Source of the DNA: Nocardioides sp. J54
GTDB taxonomy: Bacteria > Actinomycetota > Actinomycetes > Propionibacteriales > Nocardioidaceae
Assembly (NCBI RefSeq): GCF_000519005.1
Contig: NZ_JAER01000025.1
Coordinates: 1 to 61,244, forward strand
Length of the DNA: 61,244 nt
Reading direction: 5' to 3'
The notes beneath the pieces were generated by a model. That model was not told where the DNA came from. It did no database searches and saw only the letters and a list, made by a program, of their open reading frames with translations. Position numbers and translations under genes: made by a program. Below are positions 48,275 through 56,798 of the stretch, one piece after another (position 1 is the stretch's first letter; every line of letters begins with the position of its first letter).

Positions 48275-48537
48275 GTCGTCGACGATAGGTCGCAGGAGCC
48301 CCCCGGCGCGTGCCCCTCGGGGGGTGAGGTCGTACCTCCTTCGGGGGTACGACCTGGCACCCACCCGGGCTGGAGCGTTCCCAACGCCCGCGAGCCGACC
48401 TACGCTGGCACGAGCGCAACGTCGCGCGCCGAGGAGGCGAGACATGGGGGGACGTCGTACGGACCCACCTGTTCGCCAGCCGGCCGGGCATCTGGGCCCA
48501 GCACATCGGGGCGGACACGGTCGAGGAGGTCGAGGCC

Positions 48538-49647
48538 GTGCTCGACGAGGCCCAGCGCCTGCTCGGTCCCGACTCGGTGCCGGCGATCGACGACATCACC
48601 GACTTCGAGGCTGCCATCGCCGCGCTCGAGACCGGGTGGAGCGCGGTCCGCACCGCGCTCGTCGGCGGGCACCTGGCCCTGGCCCCCGTCAGCGGCAGCA
48701 CGGTCGACGACCTCATGGCGCGGACCATCCGGAGCGAGCGGCTCGTCCGCACGGCGCAGGTGCGCCACCGCGAGTCCGCCCTGGCCCAGGTCCGCGAGAC
48801 CCTCATCGAGCTGCGCGACATCGACAGCGTGGACGGCTTGATGAGCGCCGGAGCGGAGGCGTTGTGCCGGCTCGGGTTCGACCGAGCCCTCGTCTCCCGC
48901 GTCGAGCAGAACACCTGGTTGACCGAGGCGGTCCACCTGGTCGACGACGACCCCGAGTGGGCCGCCGCGATCCTCGCCGCCGGCCGGGCGCACCCGGTGC
49001 CGCTGGTCCACGGCCTGCCGGAGGACGAGGCGCGACGACGGGCGGTGCCGGTGCTGGTGACCCGCGTGCAGGAGCGCGAGGCAGTCCGCCAGGCCGTCGC
49101 CGAGGCGTCGCAGTCGCGCTCGTACGTCGCAGCGCCGGTCATGCCCGGCCGGCGGTTGCTCGGGTTCGTCCACGGCGACCGGTTCTTCCGGCGCGGTGAC
49201 GTGTCCGAGCACGACGCCGAGCTGATCGGGGTCTTCTCGCAGGGTTTCGCGTTCGCCCTGGAGCGGGCGATCCTCGCCGACGAGCTCGCCCAGGTCCGGG
49301 CCGCGGTGCGCCAGGTGGGCCTCGGCCTGCAGGGCTTCGCCGACGGCGACGCGTCGCCGAGCCTGCTGTCCGTGCCGACGGCGCCGGCGAGGTGGAGCAG
49401 CGGCACCGGCCCGCTGACCGGCGCCGCCCCTCGGGCCGACGGTGTCGAGCTCACCCGGCGTGAGCTCGAGGTGCTCGAGCTGATGGCCCAGGGCGACACC
49501 AACCAGCGGATCGCGCGGCGGCTCACGATCTCGGAGGGCACGGTGAAGTCCCACGTGAAGCGCATCCTGCGCAAGCTCGGCGCGGCGAACCGGGCCGAGG
49601 CCGTGGCCCGCTGGCACACCGCGCAGTCCCGCTCGACCGCCAGCTGA
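48538..49647 (+). CDS. GAF-type LuxR-family transcriptional regulator (5' end disrupted)
   Basis: Regulator of 369 aa from the GTG at 48538. A helical N-terminus is followed by a GAF-like sensory domain (about 95-270) and a LuxR HTH with LTRRELEVLELMAQGDTNQRIA and SEGTVKSHVKRILRKLGAANR. No receiver domain is present, so it is a one-component sensor. The coding signal starts earlier: the same frame reads DVVRTHLFASRPGIWAQHIG from about 48451 but has no start codon. An ATG at 48444 with GAGGAGG 7 nt before it is out of frame by one base in a run of six G. GTG 48538 also has GGAGGT upstream, so a shortened protein could be made. Confidence 0.8.
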   Translation: MLDEAQRLLGPDSVPAIDDITDFEAAIAALETGWSAVRTALVGGHLALAPVSGSTVDDLMARTIRSERLVRTAQVRHRESALAQVRETLIELRDIDSVDGLMSAGAEALCRLGFDRALVSRVEQNTWLTEAVHLVDDDPEWAAAILAAGRAHPVPLVHGLPEDEARRRAVPVLVTRVQEREAVRQAVAEASQSRSYVAAPVMPGRRLLGFVHGDRFFRRGDVSEHDAELIGVFSQGFAFALERAILADELAQVRAAVRQVGLGLQGFADGDASPSLLSVPTAPARWSSGTGPLTGAAPRADGVELTRRELEVLELMAQGDTNQRIARRLTISEGTVKSHVKRILRKLGAANRAEAVARWHTAQSRSTAS

Positions 49648-49784
49648 CCCCCACGGACCGGGCCGGCATCCCCCCAACGGGCTACGACATCCATCCCAGG
49701 GGAGGCTGTGGACCGCGGCTTCGCAGGCGCACCCTCGGAGGGTGCTCGATGACGGGCACCACGACGCCGAAGGGAGGGGGGGTC

Positions 49785-49919
49785 ATGACGTGGCACACCT
49801 CGACGACGACCCGCGACGACCTGCAGCAGCTGATCACCCACATCCGCCACTGTGGCGGGACGGTCGCCAGCTGCCAGCGGTGCGCCGAGGGCCTGCTCGT
49901 CACCTGGTTCACGCTCTGA
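49785..49919 (+). CDS. Small Cys-containing protein, 44 aa
   Basis: ATG at 49785 preceded by GGGAGGGGGG. The product starts MTWHTSTTTRDDLQQLITHI and carries three Cys in HCGGTVASCQRCAEG (C-x6-C-x2-C), then ends VTWFTL. A His next to the first Cys could complete a metal site. Its size, ribosome site and codon use support a real gene, but no family is recognised. It lies between the LuxR regulator and a hypothetical gene, both on the same strand. Confidence 0.6.
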   Translation: MTWHTSTTTRDDLQQLITHIRHCGGTVASCQRCAEGLLVTWFTL

Positions 49920-49942
49920 GCCGTCCCGGCTAGCCTCGCAGG

Positions 49943-50545
49943 GTGGACAACCCTGACGAGGCACTGGCCCGGTTCGCCGCCCAGCAGCCGGGCGCTGCCC
50001 TGGGAGACGTGCTCGGCGCCTCCGGACGCAGCCTGCAGCCGATCAGCCGCGCCGGCCAGGAGGCCGCCACGAACCTGCTGGACAAGGCCACGCGCGGCCT
50101 GCTCACCGGCGACATGGACCGGGCGCGGCGGTTCGCCGACCGGGCATGCCGACTGGCCTACGACCGCCACGAGGAATCCCACCCGGCTGCCACGGTCGCC
50201 CACATGCAGTTCTTCGACCTGGTGGTCGACACCCTGGAGGACTGCGAGCCCGGCGACACGCTCTGGCTCCAGGCCGCCGCGATGGCCGCCGCGGACGCCG
50301 ACGAGCGGGGGCGCTCGGAGGTGCGGGACGTCCTCGAGGCGATCAGCCGGGACTACCACCTGACCCGGCGCGAGCACGCCGCGGTACGCGCAGCAGTCGT
50401 CGACCTGCCCGTGCTCACGTCAGCGTGGGAGCTCCGATTCGGACCCGCGGAGCACGATGCATTCGTGGAGACGGTGCTGTCGATGCTGAGGGTGACCATC
50501 GGCTACCTCGCCGCACTCGGTGCCCTCGAGGGCGTCGGCTCCTGA
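49943..50545 (+). CDS. Hypothetical protein, 200 aa
   Basis: Soluble, mostly helical and acidic protein; no family recognised. Notable segments are LDKATRGLLTGDMDRARRFADRA (about 45-67) and HPAATVAHMQFFDLVVDTLEDCEPGDTLWL, with a C-terminal helix VETVLSMLRVTIGYLAALGAL that is hydrophobic enough to pack in a bundle. The GTG at 49943 follows TAGCCT (49931-49936) by 6 nt, a leaderless pattern. It probably precedes the carbonic anhydrase as a separate transcript, because that gene has its own hexamer. Confidence 0.75.
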   Translation: MDNPDEALARFAAQQPGAALGDVLGASGRSLQPISRAGQEAATNLLDKATRGLLTGDMDRARRFADRACRLAYDRHEESHPAATVAHMQFFDLVVDTLEDCEPGDTLWLQAAAMAAADADERGRSEVRDVLEAISRDYHLTRREHAAVRAAVVDLPVLTSAWELRFGPAEHDAFVETVLSMLRVTIGYLAALGALEGVGS

Positions 50546-50565
50546 GCGTGCTCTAGCGTGCAGGG

Positions 50566-51093
50566 GTGTTCGCGTACGAGTTCGAAGGCCGTTCCCCGCA
50601 GGTCCACCCCGAGGCGTTCGTCGCGCCGACCGCCACGCTGATCGGCGACGTGCGGATCGAGAAGGGCGCGAGCGTCTGGTACGGCGCCGTCCTGCGCGCC
50701 GACATCTGCACGATCATCGTGCGCGAGGGCGCGAACATCCAGGACAACTCCGTGGTGCACGGTGCGCCCGACGTCGTCGTCGAGATCGGCGCCCACTCCA
50801 CCGTCGCCCACGCCTGCGTCTTCCACGGCGACTCCCTCGGCGAGAAGGCGCTGCTCGGCAACGACAGCACCGTCCTCGACGGCGCCCGCGTCGGGTCCGG
50901 CAGCCTGGTTGCCGCCGGCTCGCTCGTGGCGCCCGGCACGGAGATCCCCGACGGGGTGCTCGCCGCCGGCAGCCCGGCGAAGGTCAAGAAGCCGATCGAG
51001 GGCACCGGGGCGTCGGTGTGGGTCGAGACCAACGCGCCCTACTACGCCGACCTCGCCCGCCGGCACCGCGAGGGCATTCGCCCCGCCGAGTGA
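50566..51093 (+). CDS. Gamma-type carbonic anhydrase-like hexapeptide-repeat protein
   Basis: Left-handed beta-helix protein of 175 aa. The hexapeptide repeats run from about 12 to 135. Zinc ligands His65 (VVHG), His82 (VAHAC) and His87 (FHGD) match the gamma-CA family. Such proteins (CaiE/YrdA/PaaY-like) interconvert CO2 and bicarbonate or act as thioesterases; activity cannot be predicted. The GTG start follows TAGCGT (50554-50559) by 6 nt. The stop is 9 bp from the convergent LLM gene's stop, with no hairpin between. Confidence 0.88.
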   Translation: MFAYEFEGRSPQVHPEAFVAPTATLIGDVRIEKGASVWYGAVLRADICTIIVREGANIQDNSVVHGAPDVVVEIGAHSTVAHACVFHGDSLGEKALLGNDSTVLDGARVGSGSLVAAGSLVAPGTEIPDGVLAAGSPAKVKKPIEGTGASVWVETNAPYYADLARRHREGIRPAE

Positions 51094-51102
51094 GGCGGGA
51101 CC

Positions 51103-51996
51103 TCAGAGGATCCCGGCGACCAGGTCGACCTGGCGCGGGTCCCCGCCGGTCGGGATGAGCTGCACCTCGTCCGTGCCGATCTCGGCGAACCGGTCGAGCA
51201 GCGCCCGGAGCTCCCCGAGCGTGCCGGCGAACCCCGCGCTGGGGGCGAGGGCGTCGACGATCTCGACCGGCAGCCAGTTCATGTAGTGCCGCAGGTGCGC
51301 GTGCACCTGCCCGCGCGGGTCGTCGGTGGCCTCGGCCAGGGCGAACCAGAAGGACGTGGTCAGCCGCGGCGCCGGACGGCCTTCATCCGCCCAGGCCTTG
51401 CGCGCCACGTCGAAGAGGGCAGCGGTCTCGTCCACGTCGGCGGTCAGCGTCATGCCGGCGAGCCCGTCGGCCCAGCGCGCCGCGTGCTCCGTCGTACGAC
51501 GACCGAGGGTCCCGACGAGCAGCTCGGGGCCACCCTCCGTGGCCGGTCGGGGGCCGACCGGGCGGGTCGCGCCGGTGGTGTTCTCGCCGGCCCACACCCG
51601 GCGCAGCACGTCAGCGCGCTCGGCGAGCTGGGCCATGGTGCGGGTGCCCCAGTCGGCGCCGACGGCGCGGTAGTCCTCCTCGCGACCACCGACGCCCAGG
51701 CCGATCGAGAGCCGGCCGTCGCACAACCGGTCGGCGGTGGCGAGCGCCTTGGCCAGGTGGACCGGGTCGTGCAGCTGCGGCACCACCACGGTGGCGGCGA
51801 TGCCCACCCGCGAGGTCCACGCCGACACGGCGCCGAGCAGGGTGAGGATGTCGGGGTTGTCGAAGGCGATCCGCTCGCCGAAGCTGAGCGTGCTCCACGG
51901 CCCGGCGTCGATGCGGGTCGCCCACTCCCGCAGCAGGGCGGGGTCGACGTCCGGCTCCATGACCGGCAGCGTCATGCCGACCTGCATCGCGCTCAC
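51103..51996 (-). CDS. LLM-class F420-dependent oxidoreductase
   Basis: TIM-barrel enzyme of 297 aa. Family segments include PDILTLLGAVSAWTSRVGIA, HLAKALATADRLCDGRLSIG and GVGGREEDYRAVG. It probably uses F420. The start at GTG 51996 overlaps the SDR stop by 4 bp (GTGA); ATG 51987 is the alternative and would give MQVGMTLPVM. The gene is coupled to the SDR and lies behind the KstR-like operator, so it may act on a steroid or terpenoid intermediate (inference). Confidence 0.88.
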   Translation of the reverse strand: MSAMQVGMTLPVMEPDVDPALLREWATRIDAGPWSTLSFGERIAFDNPDILTLLGAVSAWTSRVGIAATVVVPQLHDPVHLAKALATADRLCDGRLSIGLGVGGREEDYRAVGADWGTRTMAQLAERADVLRRVWAGENTTGATRPVGPRPATEGGPELLVGTLGRRTTEHAARWADGLAGMTLTADVDETAALFDVARKAWADEGRPAPRLTTSFWFALAEATDDPRGQVHAHLRHYMNWLPVEIVDALAPSAGFAGTLGELRALLDRFAEIGTDEVQLIPTGGDPRQVDLVAGIL

Positions 51997-52727
51997 CAGA
52001 CCACGCCGCGGTCGACGACGAGGTTGGCGCCGGTGATCGACGCGGCCGCGTCGGAGGCCAGGAAGAGCAGCGACTCGGCAACGTCCGCGGGCGGCATGAA
52101 GCCGGGGATGACCGACTGGCTCTTGGCGACCAGCTCCCAGTTCGCGTCCTTCGGCAGGCCGGCCGCGGCCGCCTCGATCATGGGGGTGGCGATGCCACCG
52201 GGCGAGACGCAGTTGACCCGCACCCCGCGCGTGCCGAGCTCGACCGCCAGCGAGCGCATCCCCAGCAGCAGGGCGGCCTTCGAGGCGCAGTACTGCGCGT
52301 TGTAGGGCTGGCCCATCACGGCCGAGATGGACGCGACGGACACGATGTTGCCGCCGCTCTCGGCGAGCGCGTCGGCGAAGGACTGGGCGAGCAGCAGCGG
52401 CGCGAGCGCGTTGACGTCGAAGTGGCGGCGCAGGCCGGCGGCGCTGATCTTCCCGACCTCGGCGAACTGCTGGATGCCCGCGACGTTGCACAGCACGTCG
52501 AGGCCGCCGAGCTCGTCGAGGGCGGCGGCGACGAAGGACTCGCGCGCCGCGTCGTCGGCCAGGTCGCACGGCACGACACCGTCGGCGGCAGCCACGTCGG
52601 TGGCGACGACGCGCGCACCTTCCTCGCGGAACAGGTCGGCCACCACCTGGCCGACACCCCCGGCAGCTCCGGTGACGACGACGCGACGGTCGGTGAACCG
52701 CTGGGCGCGGGCAGGGGCGGTGGTCAT
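51993..52727 (-). CDS. Short-chain dehydrogenase/reductase
   Basis: NAD(P)-dependent enzyme of 244 aa. The cofactor motif TGAAGGVG is at about 19-26, then CNVAG (variant of NNAG), catalytic Ser in SVASISAVMG, YCASK for YxxxK and SPGGIATPM. GAGGAGG lies 5 nt before the ATG. A perfect KstR-like palindrome lies 31 bp upstream, shared with the divergent nat gene, so this SDR-LLM operon is probably induced with steroid catabolism. The substrate is unknown; hydroxysteroid or acyl-CoA dehydrogenation are possibilities. Confidence 0.9.
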   Translation of the reverse strand: MTTAPARAQRFTDRRVVVTGAAGGVGQVVADLFREEGARVVATDVAAADGVVPCDLADDAARESFVAAALDELGGLDVLCNVAGIQQFAEVGKISAAGLRRHFDVNALAPLLLAQSFADALAESGGNIVSVASISAVMGQPYNAQYCASKAALLLGMRSLAVELGTRGVRVNCVSPGGIATPMIEAAAAGLPKDANWELVAKSQSVIPGFMPPADVAESLLFLASDAAASITGANLVVDRGVVW

Positions 52728-52757
52728 GGGTCCTCCTCGGTACGGGAGGCCCCACAA

Positions 52758-52771
52758 TAGAACGCGTTCTA
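52758..52771. promoter_or_regulatory. Perfect KstR-like palindrome between the SDR-LLM operon and nat
   Basis: TAGAACGCGTTCTA is a perfect 14-bp palindrome and an exact match to TnnAACnnGTTnnA. It covers the expected -35 region of nat, whose -10 TACGAT is at 52785-52790, and lies 31 bp upstream of the SDR start, so one repressor could control both directions. Confidence 0.72.
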
Positions 52772-52796
52772 CTTCTTGTCTCCCTACGATCTCCCC

Positions 52797-53627
52797 ATGA
52801 CCGACGGCTGGGAGTCCGACCGGCTCGACCTCGACGGCTACCTCGCCCGGCTGGGCGTCGCGCGCGCGGCGCCGGACCGGGCGCTGCTCGACACCCTGCA
52901 CCGGGCGCACGTGCGGACCTTCCCCTTCGACAACGTCGACGTCGTGCTCGACCAGCACCCCGGCGTCGGCCTGGCGGCGCTCGACGCGAAGTTCGTGGGC
53001 CGCGGCCGGGGCGGCTACTGCTTCGAGCACGCGAGCGTCTTCGCGGCCGCCCTGGAGCAGCTGGACTACGACGTGCGCCGGCACCTGGGCCGCGTCGGCG
53101 ACCCGGCGGCGGGCACCGTGCAGGGTCGCACGCACATGACGGTGGAGGTGCGGCTCGACGGTGAGCGGTTGCTGTGCGACCCCGGCTTCGGGATGAGCCT
53201 GCTGCACCCGGTGCCGCTCGTCGACGGCACGGAGTCCGACCAGGCCGGCTGGCCCTACCGGGTCGTGCGCGACGCTGCCGGCGGGTGGGGCCTGTGGCGG
53301 CTGCGCGAGGCCGGGTGGGAGCTCGCGCACACGACCGACGAGCTGGCGGTGCTGCCGGTCGACGTCGTGATCGGCCACCACTACACGAGCACCTTCCCGA
53401 CCTCGCACTTCCGCAACAGCCTGATGGTCACCCGGCACGAGGAGGGCCGTCACGTCGCGCTGACCGCCTCCACCCTGACGGTACGACGCCCGGGCGAGCC
53501 GACCGAGCACCGCGAGCTCGCCGACGGCGAGCTGGTCGAGTGGCTCGACGCGCTGCAGGTCGGCCTCAGCCCGGACGAGACGGAGCGGCTGCTGGCCCGG
53601 CTCGCAGAGCTCGCCCGACCGGCCTGA
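52797..53627 (+). CDS. nat: Arylamine N-acetyltransferase
   Basis: Acetyl/propionyl-CoA-dependent transferase of 276 aa. The Cys-His-Asp triad is Cys75 (RGGYCFEH), His113 (GRTHM) and Asp128 (LCDPGFG). Further NAT signatures are TFPFDNVDVVL and TSHFRNSLMVTR. In mycobacteria nat sits in the cholesterol-degradation cluster, and loss affects steroid-derived propionyl-CoA handling (established). Here it shares a KstR-like operator with an SDR-LLM pair. The ATG follows TACGAT by 6 nt, so the mRNA is probably leaderless. Confidence 0.93.
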   Translation: MTDGWESDRLDLDGYLARLGVARAAPDRALLDTLHRAHVRTFPFDNVDVVLDQHPGVGLAALDAKFVGRGRGGYCFEHASVFAAALEQLDYDVRRHLGRVGDPAAGTVQGRTHMTVEVRLDGERLLCDPGFGMSLLHPVPLVDGTESDQAGWPYRVVRDAAGGWGLWRLREAGWELAHTTDELAVLPVDVVIGHHYTSTFPTSHFRNSLMVTRHEEGRHVALTASTLTVRRPGEPTEHRELADGELVEWLDALQVGLSPDETERLLARLAELARPA

Positions 53628-53655
53628 CGTCGCCCGACCGACCTGACGTCGTACG

Positions 53656-54420
53656 TCAGCGGCGGCTGCCCATCCGGGCGCCGAGCTGGTGGGCCTCGCG
53701 CAGCAGCAGCTCCCCGAGCTCGCGCTGGCGCGGCGGCGCGAGCCGCGACTCGATGCCGTTGATGCTCAGCGCCCAGCGCGGCTCCTCGTGGGCGTCGAAG
53801 ACCGCCGCGCCCAGGCCCCAGCTGCCGGTGACGATGAGGCCAGGGTTGACGGCGTAGCCGCGACGCCGGGTCTCGGCGACCCGCTCGCGCAGGGCGGCTG
53901 CCGTGTGCTGCCCACCGTGGCTGGCGGCCAGGTCGGCCCGGGCGAGCCAGGACTCCCGCTCGCGCTCGGGCAGGAACGCGAGGATCACCAGGCCCGCGGA
54001 GGCGACGCCGAGGGGGAACCGGATGCCCTCGTGCAGGACGTGGGAGCGGATGGGGAAGCTGCCGTCCTCGCGGAGCAGGCAGACGGTCTCGTTGCCGCGG
54101 CGCACCGAGAAGTAGGCGCTCTCGCCGGTCTCGGCGGCGATGCGCAGCACTGCCTCGCGCGCCGCCGGCGCAATGTCGTGGCGGGTGGTGGCTGCGGCAC
54201 CGAGCAGGAAGCACTCAGGCCCGAGGTGCCAGTCGGCGGTCTCCTCGTCGCGCTCGACCATGCCCTCCTCGCGCAGCGCGACGAGCAGCCGGTGCGCGGT
54301 GGGCCGTGGCAGGCCGGTGGCCTGGGCGAGGCCGGTGGTGCTGGCGCCGTCGGGCTCGCGGGCGGCGAGGGCGCGCAGCAGGGTCCCGACTCGTCCGACC
54401 ACGCTCGCACCGTTGTCCAC
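53656..54420 (-). CDS. IclR-family transcriptional regulator
   Basis: Regulator of 254 aa. The N-terminal winged helix has VGRVGTLLRALAAREPDG, TTGLAQATGLPRPTAHRLL and VERDEETADWHLGPECFLLG. The C-terminal ligand domain includes AAETGESAYFSVRRGNETVCL and SAGLVILAFLP. The GTG at 54420 follows TAGGCT by 7 nt. A 19-bp palindrome just upstream of that hexamer is the likely operator. It is divergent from the CoA-transferase genes, the common arrangement for PcaR-type control of beta-ketoadipate or acetoacetate use. Confidence 0.9.
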   Translation of the reverse strand: MDNGASVVGRVGTLLRALAAREPDGASTTGLAQATGLPRPTAHRLLVALREEGMVERDEETADWHLGPECFLLGAAATTRHDIAPAAREAVLRIAAETGESAYFSVRRGNETVCLLREDGSFPIRSHVLHEGIRFPLGVASAGLVILAFLPERERESWLARADLAASHGGQHTAAALRERVAETRRRGYAVNPGLIVTGSWGLGAAVFDAHEEPRWALSINGIESRLAPPRQRELGELLLREAHQLGARMGSRR

Positions 54421-54437
54421 GCCCGGCAGCCTAGCCT

Positions 54438-54456
54438 GCGTCCACTGAGTGGACGC
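54438..54456. promoter_or_regulatory. Candidate IclR operator
   Basis: GCGTCCAC (54438-54445) and GTGGACGC (54449-54456) are perfect arms around TGA. The site starts 4 bp upstream of the IclR gene's -10 hexamer (54428-54433) and about 95 bp before the CoA-transferase start, suiting autorepression and control of the divergent operon. Confidence 0.68.
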
Positions 54457-54549
54457 TTCTCCCCGCTACTGCCCGGGCAACGAGAAATCAGGCGGAAAGT
54501 CGCGCTCACCTGTTGACCACGATCGGGCACCTGGCCGAACCTCGCGGAC

Positions 54550-55314
54550 ATGGACAAGGTGATCTCCTCGGCCGCCGAAGCGGTCGCCGACATCCCGAGC
54601 GGAGCGACCCTCACGGTCGGCGGCTTCGGCCTGTGCGGCATCCCCTCGGTGCTCATCAACGCGCTCCTCGAGGCCGGCACGACCGACCTCGAGGTCGTCT
54701 CCAACAACGCCGGCGTCGACGACTGGGGGCTCGGCCTCCTGCTGACCGCCGGCCGGCTGCGGCGCGTGGTGGCGTCGTACGTCGGCGAGAACAAGGAGTT
54801 CGCGCGGCAGTACCTCTCCGGCGAGCTCGAGGTCGAGCTGACGCCGCAGGGCACGCTCGCCGAGCGGATGCGCGCCGGCGGCTCCGGCATCGCGGCGTTC
54901 TACACCCGCACCGGCGTGGGCACCCAGGTCGCCGAGGGCGGGCTGCCGTGGAAGTACGACTCCGCCGGCAACGTCGTGAAGACCTCCCCGGAGAAGCCGG
55001 TGATGGTGTTCGAGACCCGCGACGGGGAGCAGGAGTTCGTGCTCGAGGAGGCGATCGTCTCCGACTTCGGCCTGGTCCGCGCCTGGAAGGGCGACCGGCA
55101 CGGCAACCTGCTCTTCCGCGACTCGGCCCGCAACTTCAACCCGCTGGCCGCGATGGCCGGCCGGGTCACCATCGCGGAGGTCGAGGAGCTCGTCGAGCCC
55201 GGCGAGATCGACCCCAACCACGTGCACCTGCCGGGGGTGTACGTCCACCGCGTCGTACCGCTCACCCCGGAGCAGGCCGCGGACAAGAGGATCGAGAAGA
55301 GGACGGTGCGCTGA
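54550..55314 (+). CDS. 3-oxoacid CoA-transferase subunit A
   Basis: Alpha subunit of 254 aa of a family I CoA-transferase moving CoA from succinyl-CoA to acetoacetate or 3-oxoadipate. Signatures are [19 protein letters not shown] (about 19-37), [18 protein letters not shown] and [28 protein letters not shown]. The beta subunit starts 1 bp after its stop. The IclR neighbour favours an aromatic (PcaI-like) or ketone-body (ScoA-like) role; sequence alone does not decide. Confidence 0.92.
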   Translation: MDKVISSAAEAVADIPSGATLTVGGFGLCGIPSVLINALLEAGTTDLEVVSNNAGVDDWGLGLLLTAGRLRRVVASYVGENKEFARQYLSGELEVELTPQGTLAERMRAGGSGIAAFYTRTGVGTQVAEGGLPWKYDSAGNVVKTSPEKPVMVFETRDGEQEFVLEEAIVSDFGLVRAWKGDRHGNLLFRDSARNFNPLAAMAGRVTIAEVEELVEPGEIDPNHVHLPGVYVHRVVPLTPEQAADKRIEKRTVR

Positions 55315-55315
55315 G

Positions 55316-55948
55316 ATGGCCTGGGACCGTGAGCAGATGGCGGCACGCGCCGCGGCGGAGCTCGTCGACGGCGACTACGTCAACCTCGGCATCGGCCTGC
55401 CGACGCTGGTGCCCAACTACGTGCCCGACGACGTCGAGCTGGTGCTGCAGAGCGAGAACGGCATCCTCGGCACCGGCGCCTACCCGACCGAGGACGAGGT
55501 CGACCCCGACCTCATCAACGCCGGCAAGGAGACCGTGACCGTCCGCAAGGGCGCGAGCTTCTTCGACTCCGCCACGAGCTTCGGGATGATCCGCGCCGGC
55601 AAGATCGACGCCGCGATCCTCGGCGCGATGCAGGTCTCCGCCGGCGGCGACATCGCCAACTGGATGATCCCCGGCAAGATGGTCAAGGGCATGGGCGGAG
55701 CGATGGACCTGGTCCACGGCGCGAAGAAGGTCGTCGTGCTCATGGAGCACGTCGCGCGCGACGGCTCCTACAAGATCGTCGACGAGTGCTCGCTGCCCTA
55801 CACCGGCCGCGGCGTCGTGCAGCGCATCATCACCGACCTGTGCGTCCTCGACGTCACCCCCGAGGGGCTGCGGCTCGTCGAGCTCGCGCCCGAGGTCACC
55901 CTCGACGAGGTGCGCGAGAAGACCGAGCCGCCCGTCCTGGCCGACTGA
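55316..55948 (+). CDS. 3-oxoacid CoA-transferase subunit B
   Basis: Catalytic beta subunit of 210 aa. The active-site Glu47 lies in LQSENGILG, which forms the glutamyl-CoA thioester. Other signatures are [15 protein letters not shown] and [20 protein letters not shown] ribosome site is embedded in the end of the alpha gene (AAGAGGAC), consistent with translational coupling. GC-rich inverted repeats at about 55950-55975 separate it from the convergent alarmone synthetase. Confidence 0.93.
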   Translation: MAWDREQMAARAAAELVDGDYVNLGIGLPTLVPNYVPDDVELVLQSENGILGTGAYPTEDEVDPDLINAGKETVTVRKGASFFDSATSFGMIRAGKIDAAILGAMQVSAGGDIANWMIPGKMVKGMGGAMDLVHGAKKVVVLMEHVARDGSYKIVDECSLPYTGRGVVQRIITDLCVLDVTPEGLRLVELAPEVTLDEVREKTEPPVLAD

Positions 55949-55985
55949 ACCGGCCCGCCCGGGCCGAGCCGGCCCGCCGGGGGGC

Positions 55986-56630
55986 TCAGGACGGGTGGGC
56001 TCCCCCGTGCACGATGCGGTGGAGCTCACCCATCCGCTCGTCGAGGTCCTGCGCGACGTGGGCGGCCGCCTCGAGCTCGGCGAGCAGGTCGCTGGGCACG
56101 TCCTTGTCGTACTTGTAGTAGATCTTGTGCTCGACGCTGGCCCAGAAGTCCATCGCGACCGTGCGGATCTGCAGCTCGATCGGCACCTGGCGCACGTCGT
56201 CGGACAGGAACACCGGGATCTCCACGATCGCGTGGAGGCTGCGGTAGCCGTTGGGCTTGGGGCGGGCGACGTAGTCCTTGATCGTCCGCACCGTCACGTC
56301 GGGCTGGGTCGTGAGCATGTCGAGCACCTGGTAGGCGTCGGAGATGAACGCGCACACGATGCGCACGCCGGCGATGTCGGTGATCTGCTCGGCGATCGCC
56401 TCCAGCTCCAGCGGGCAGCCGATCCGCTCCGCCTTCTCCCGCAGGCTCTCGATCGTCTTCAGCCGCGAGCTGACGTGCTCGATCGGGTTGCCGGTGCCGC
56501 GGAAGGACAGCTCCTCGCGCAGGATGTTGATCTTCGTCAGCATCTCGTCGAGGCCGAACTTGTAGGTCAGCAGGAACTGCCCGATCTCGTTGGCGCGCGC
56601 CTCGTCCGGCAGCGGGCTGACGGCGGTCAT
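55986..56630 (-). CDS. Small alarmone synthetase (GTP pyrophosphokinase family)
   Basis: Single-domain RelA/SpoT-type synthetase of 214 aa with no hydrolase, TGS or ACT regions. Key motifs are ITDIAGVRIVCAFISDAYQV, IKDYVARPKPNGYRSLH and VPIELQIRTVAMDFWASVEH. The Glu in ELQIRT is the metal ligand. It would make pppGpp or ppGpp (possibly pGpp) independently of ribosomes, as RelQ/RelP do. GGGAG precedes the ATG. The region upstream contains a 12-bp direct repeat (about 56660-56690) of unknown meaning. Confidence 0.9.
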   Translation of the reverse strand: MTAVSPLPDEARANEIGQFLLTYKFGLDEMLTKINILREELSFRGTGNPIEHVSSRLKTIESLREKAERIGCPLELEAIAEQITDIAGVRIVCAFISDAYQVLDMLTTQPDVTVRTIKDYVARPKPNGYRSLHAIVEIPVFLSDDVRQVPIELQIRTVAMDFWASVEHKIYYKYDKDVPSDLLAELEAAAHVAQDLDERMGELHRIVHGGAHPS

Positions 56631-56798
56631 CGGGCTCCCTGTCGGTCGCGGGCGGCGGTCTGGCTGTCGTGCTGGCTGTCGTGCTGGCTCGTGCGGTGGC
56701 GCTGCCGGCGGGCGGGCCCGGACGGCGCGGTCCCCCCAGTGTGCCGGGTCTGCGGTGATCGCCCGCGCAGGGGTCCACCGGTGGCCTAGGGTCCGGGC

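Noticed and set aside
49742..49933. 63-codon frame rich in His and Asp
   Set aside because: It is the shifted frame of the 44-aa Cys-containing gene at 49785-49919, which has the ribosome site.
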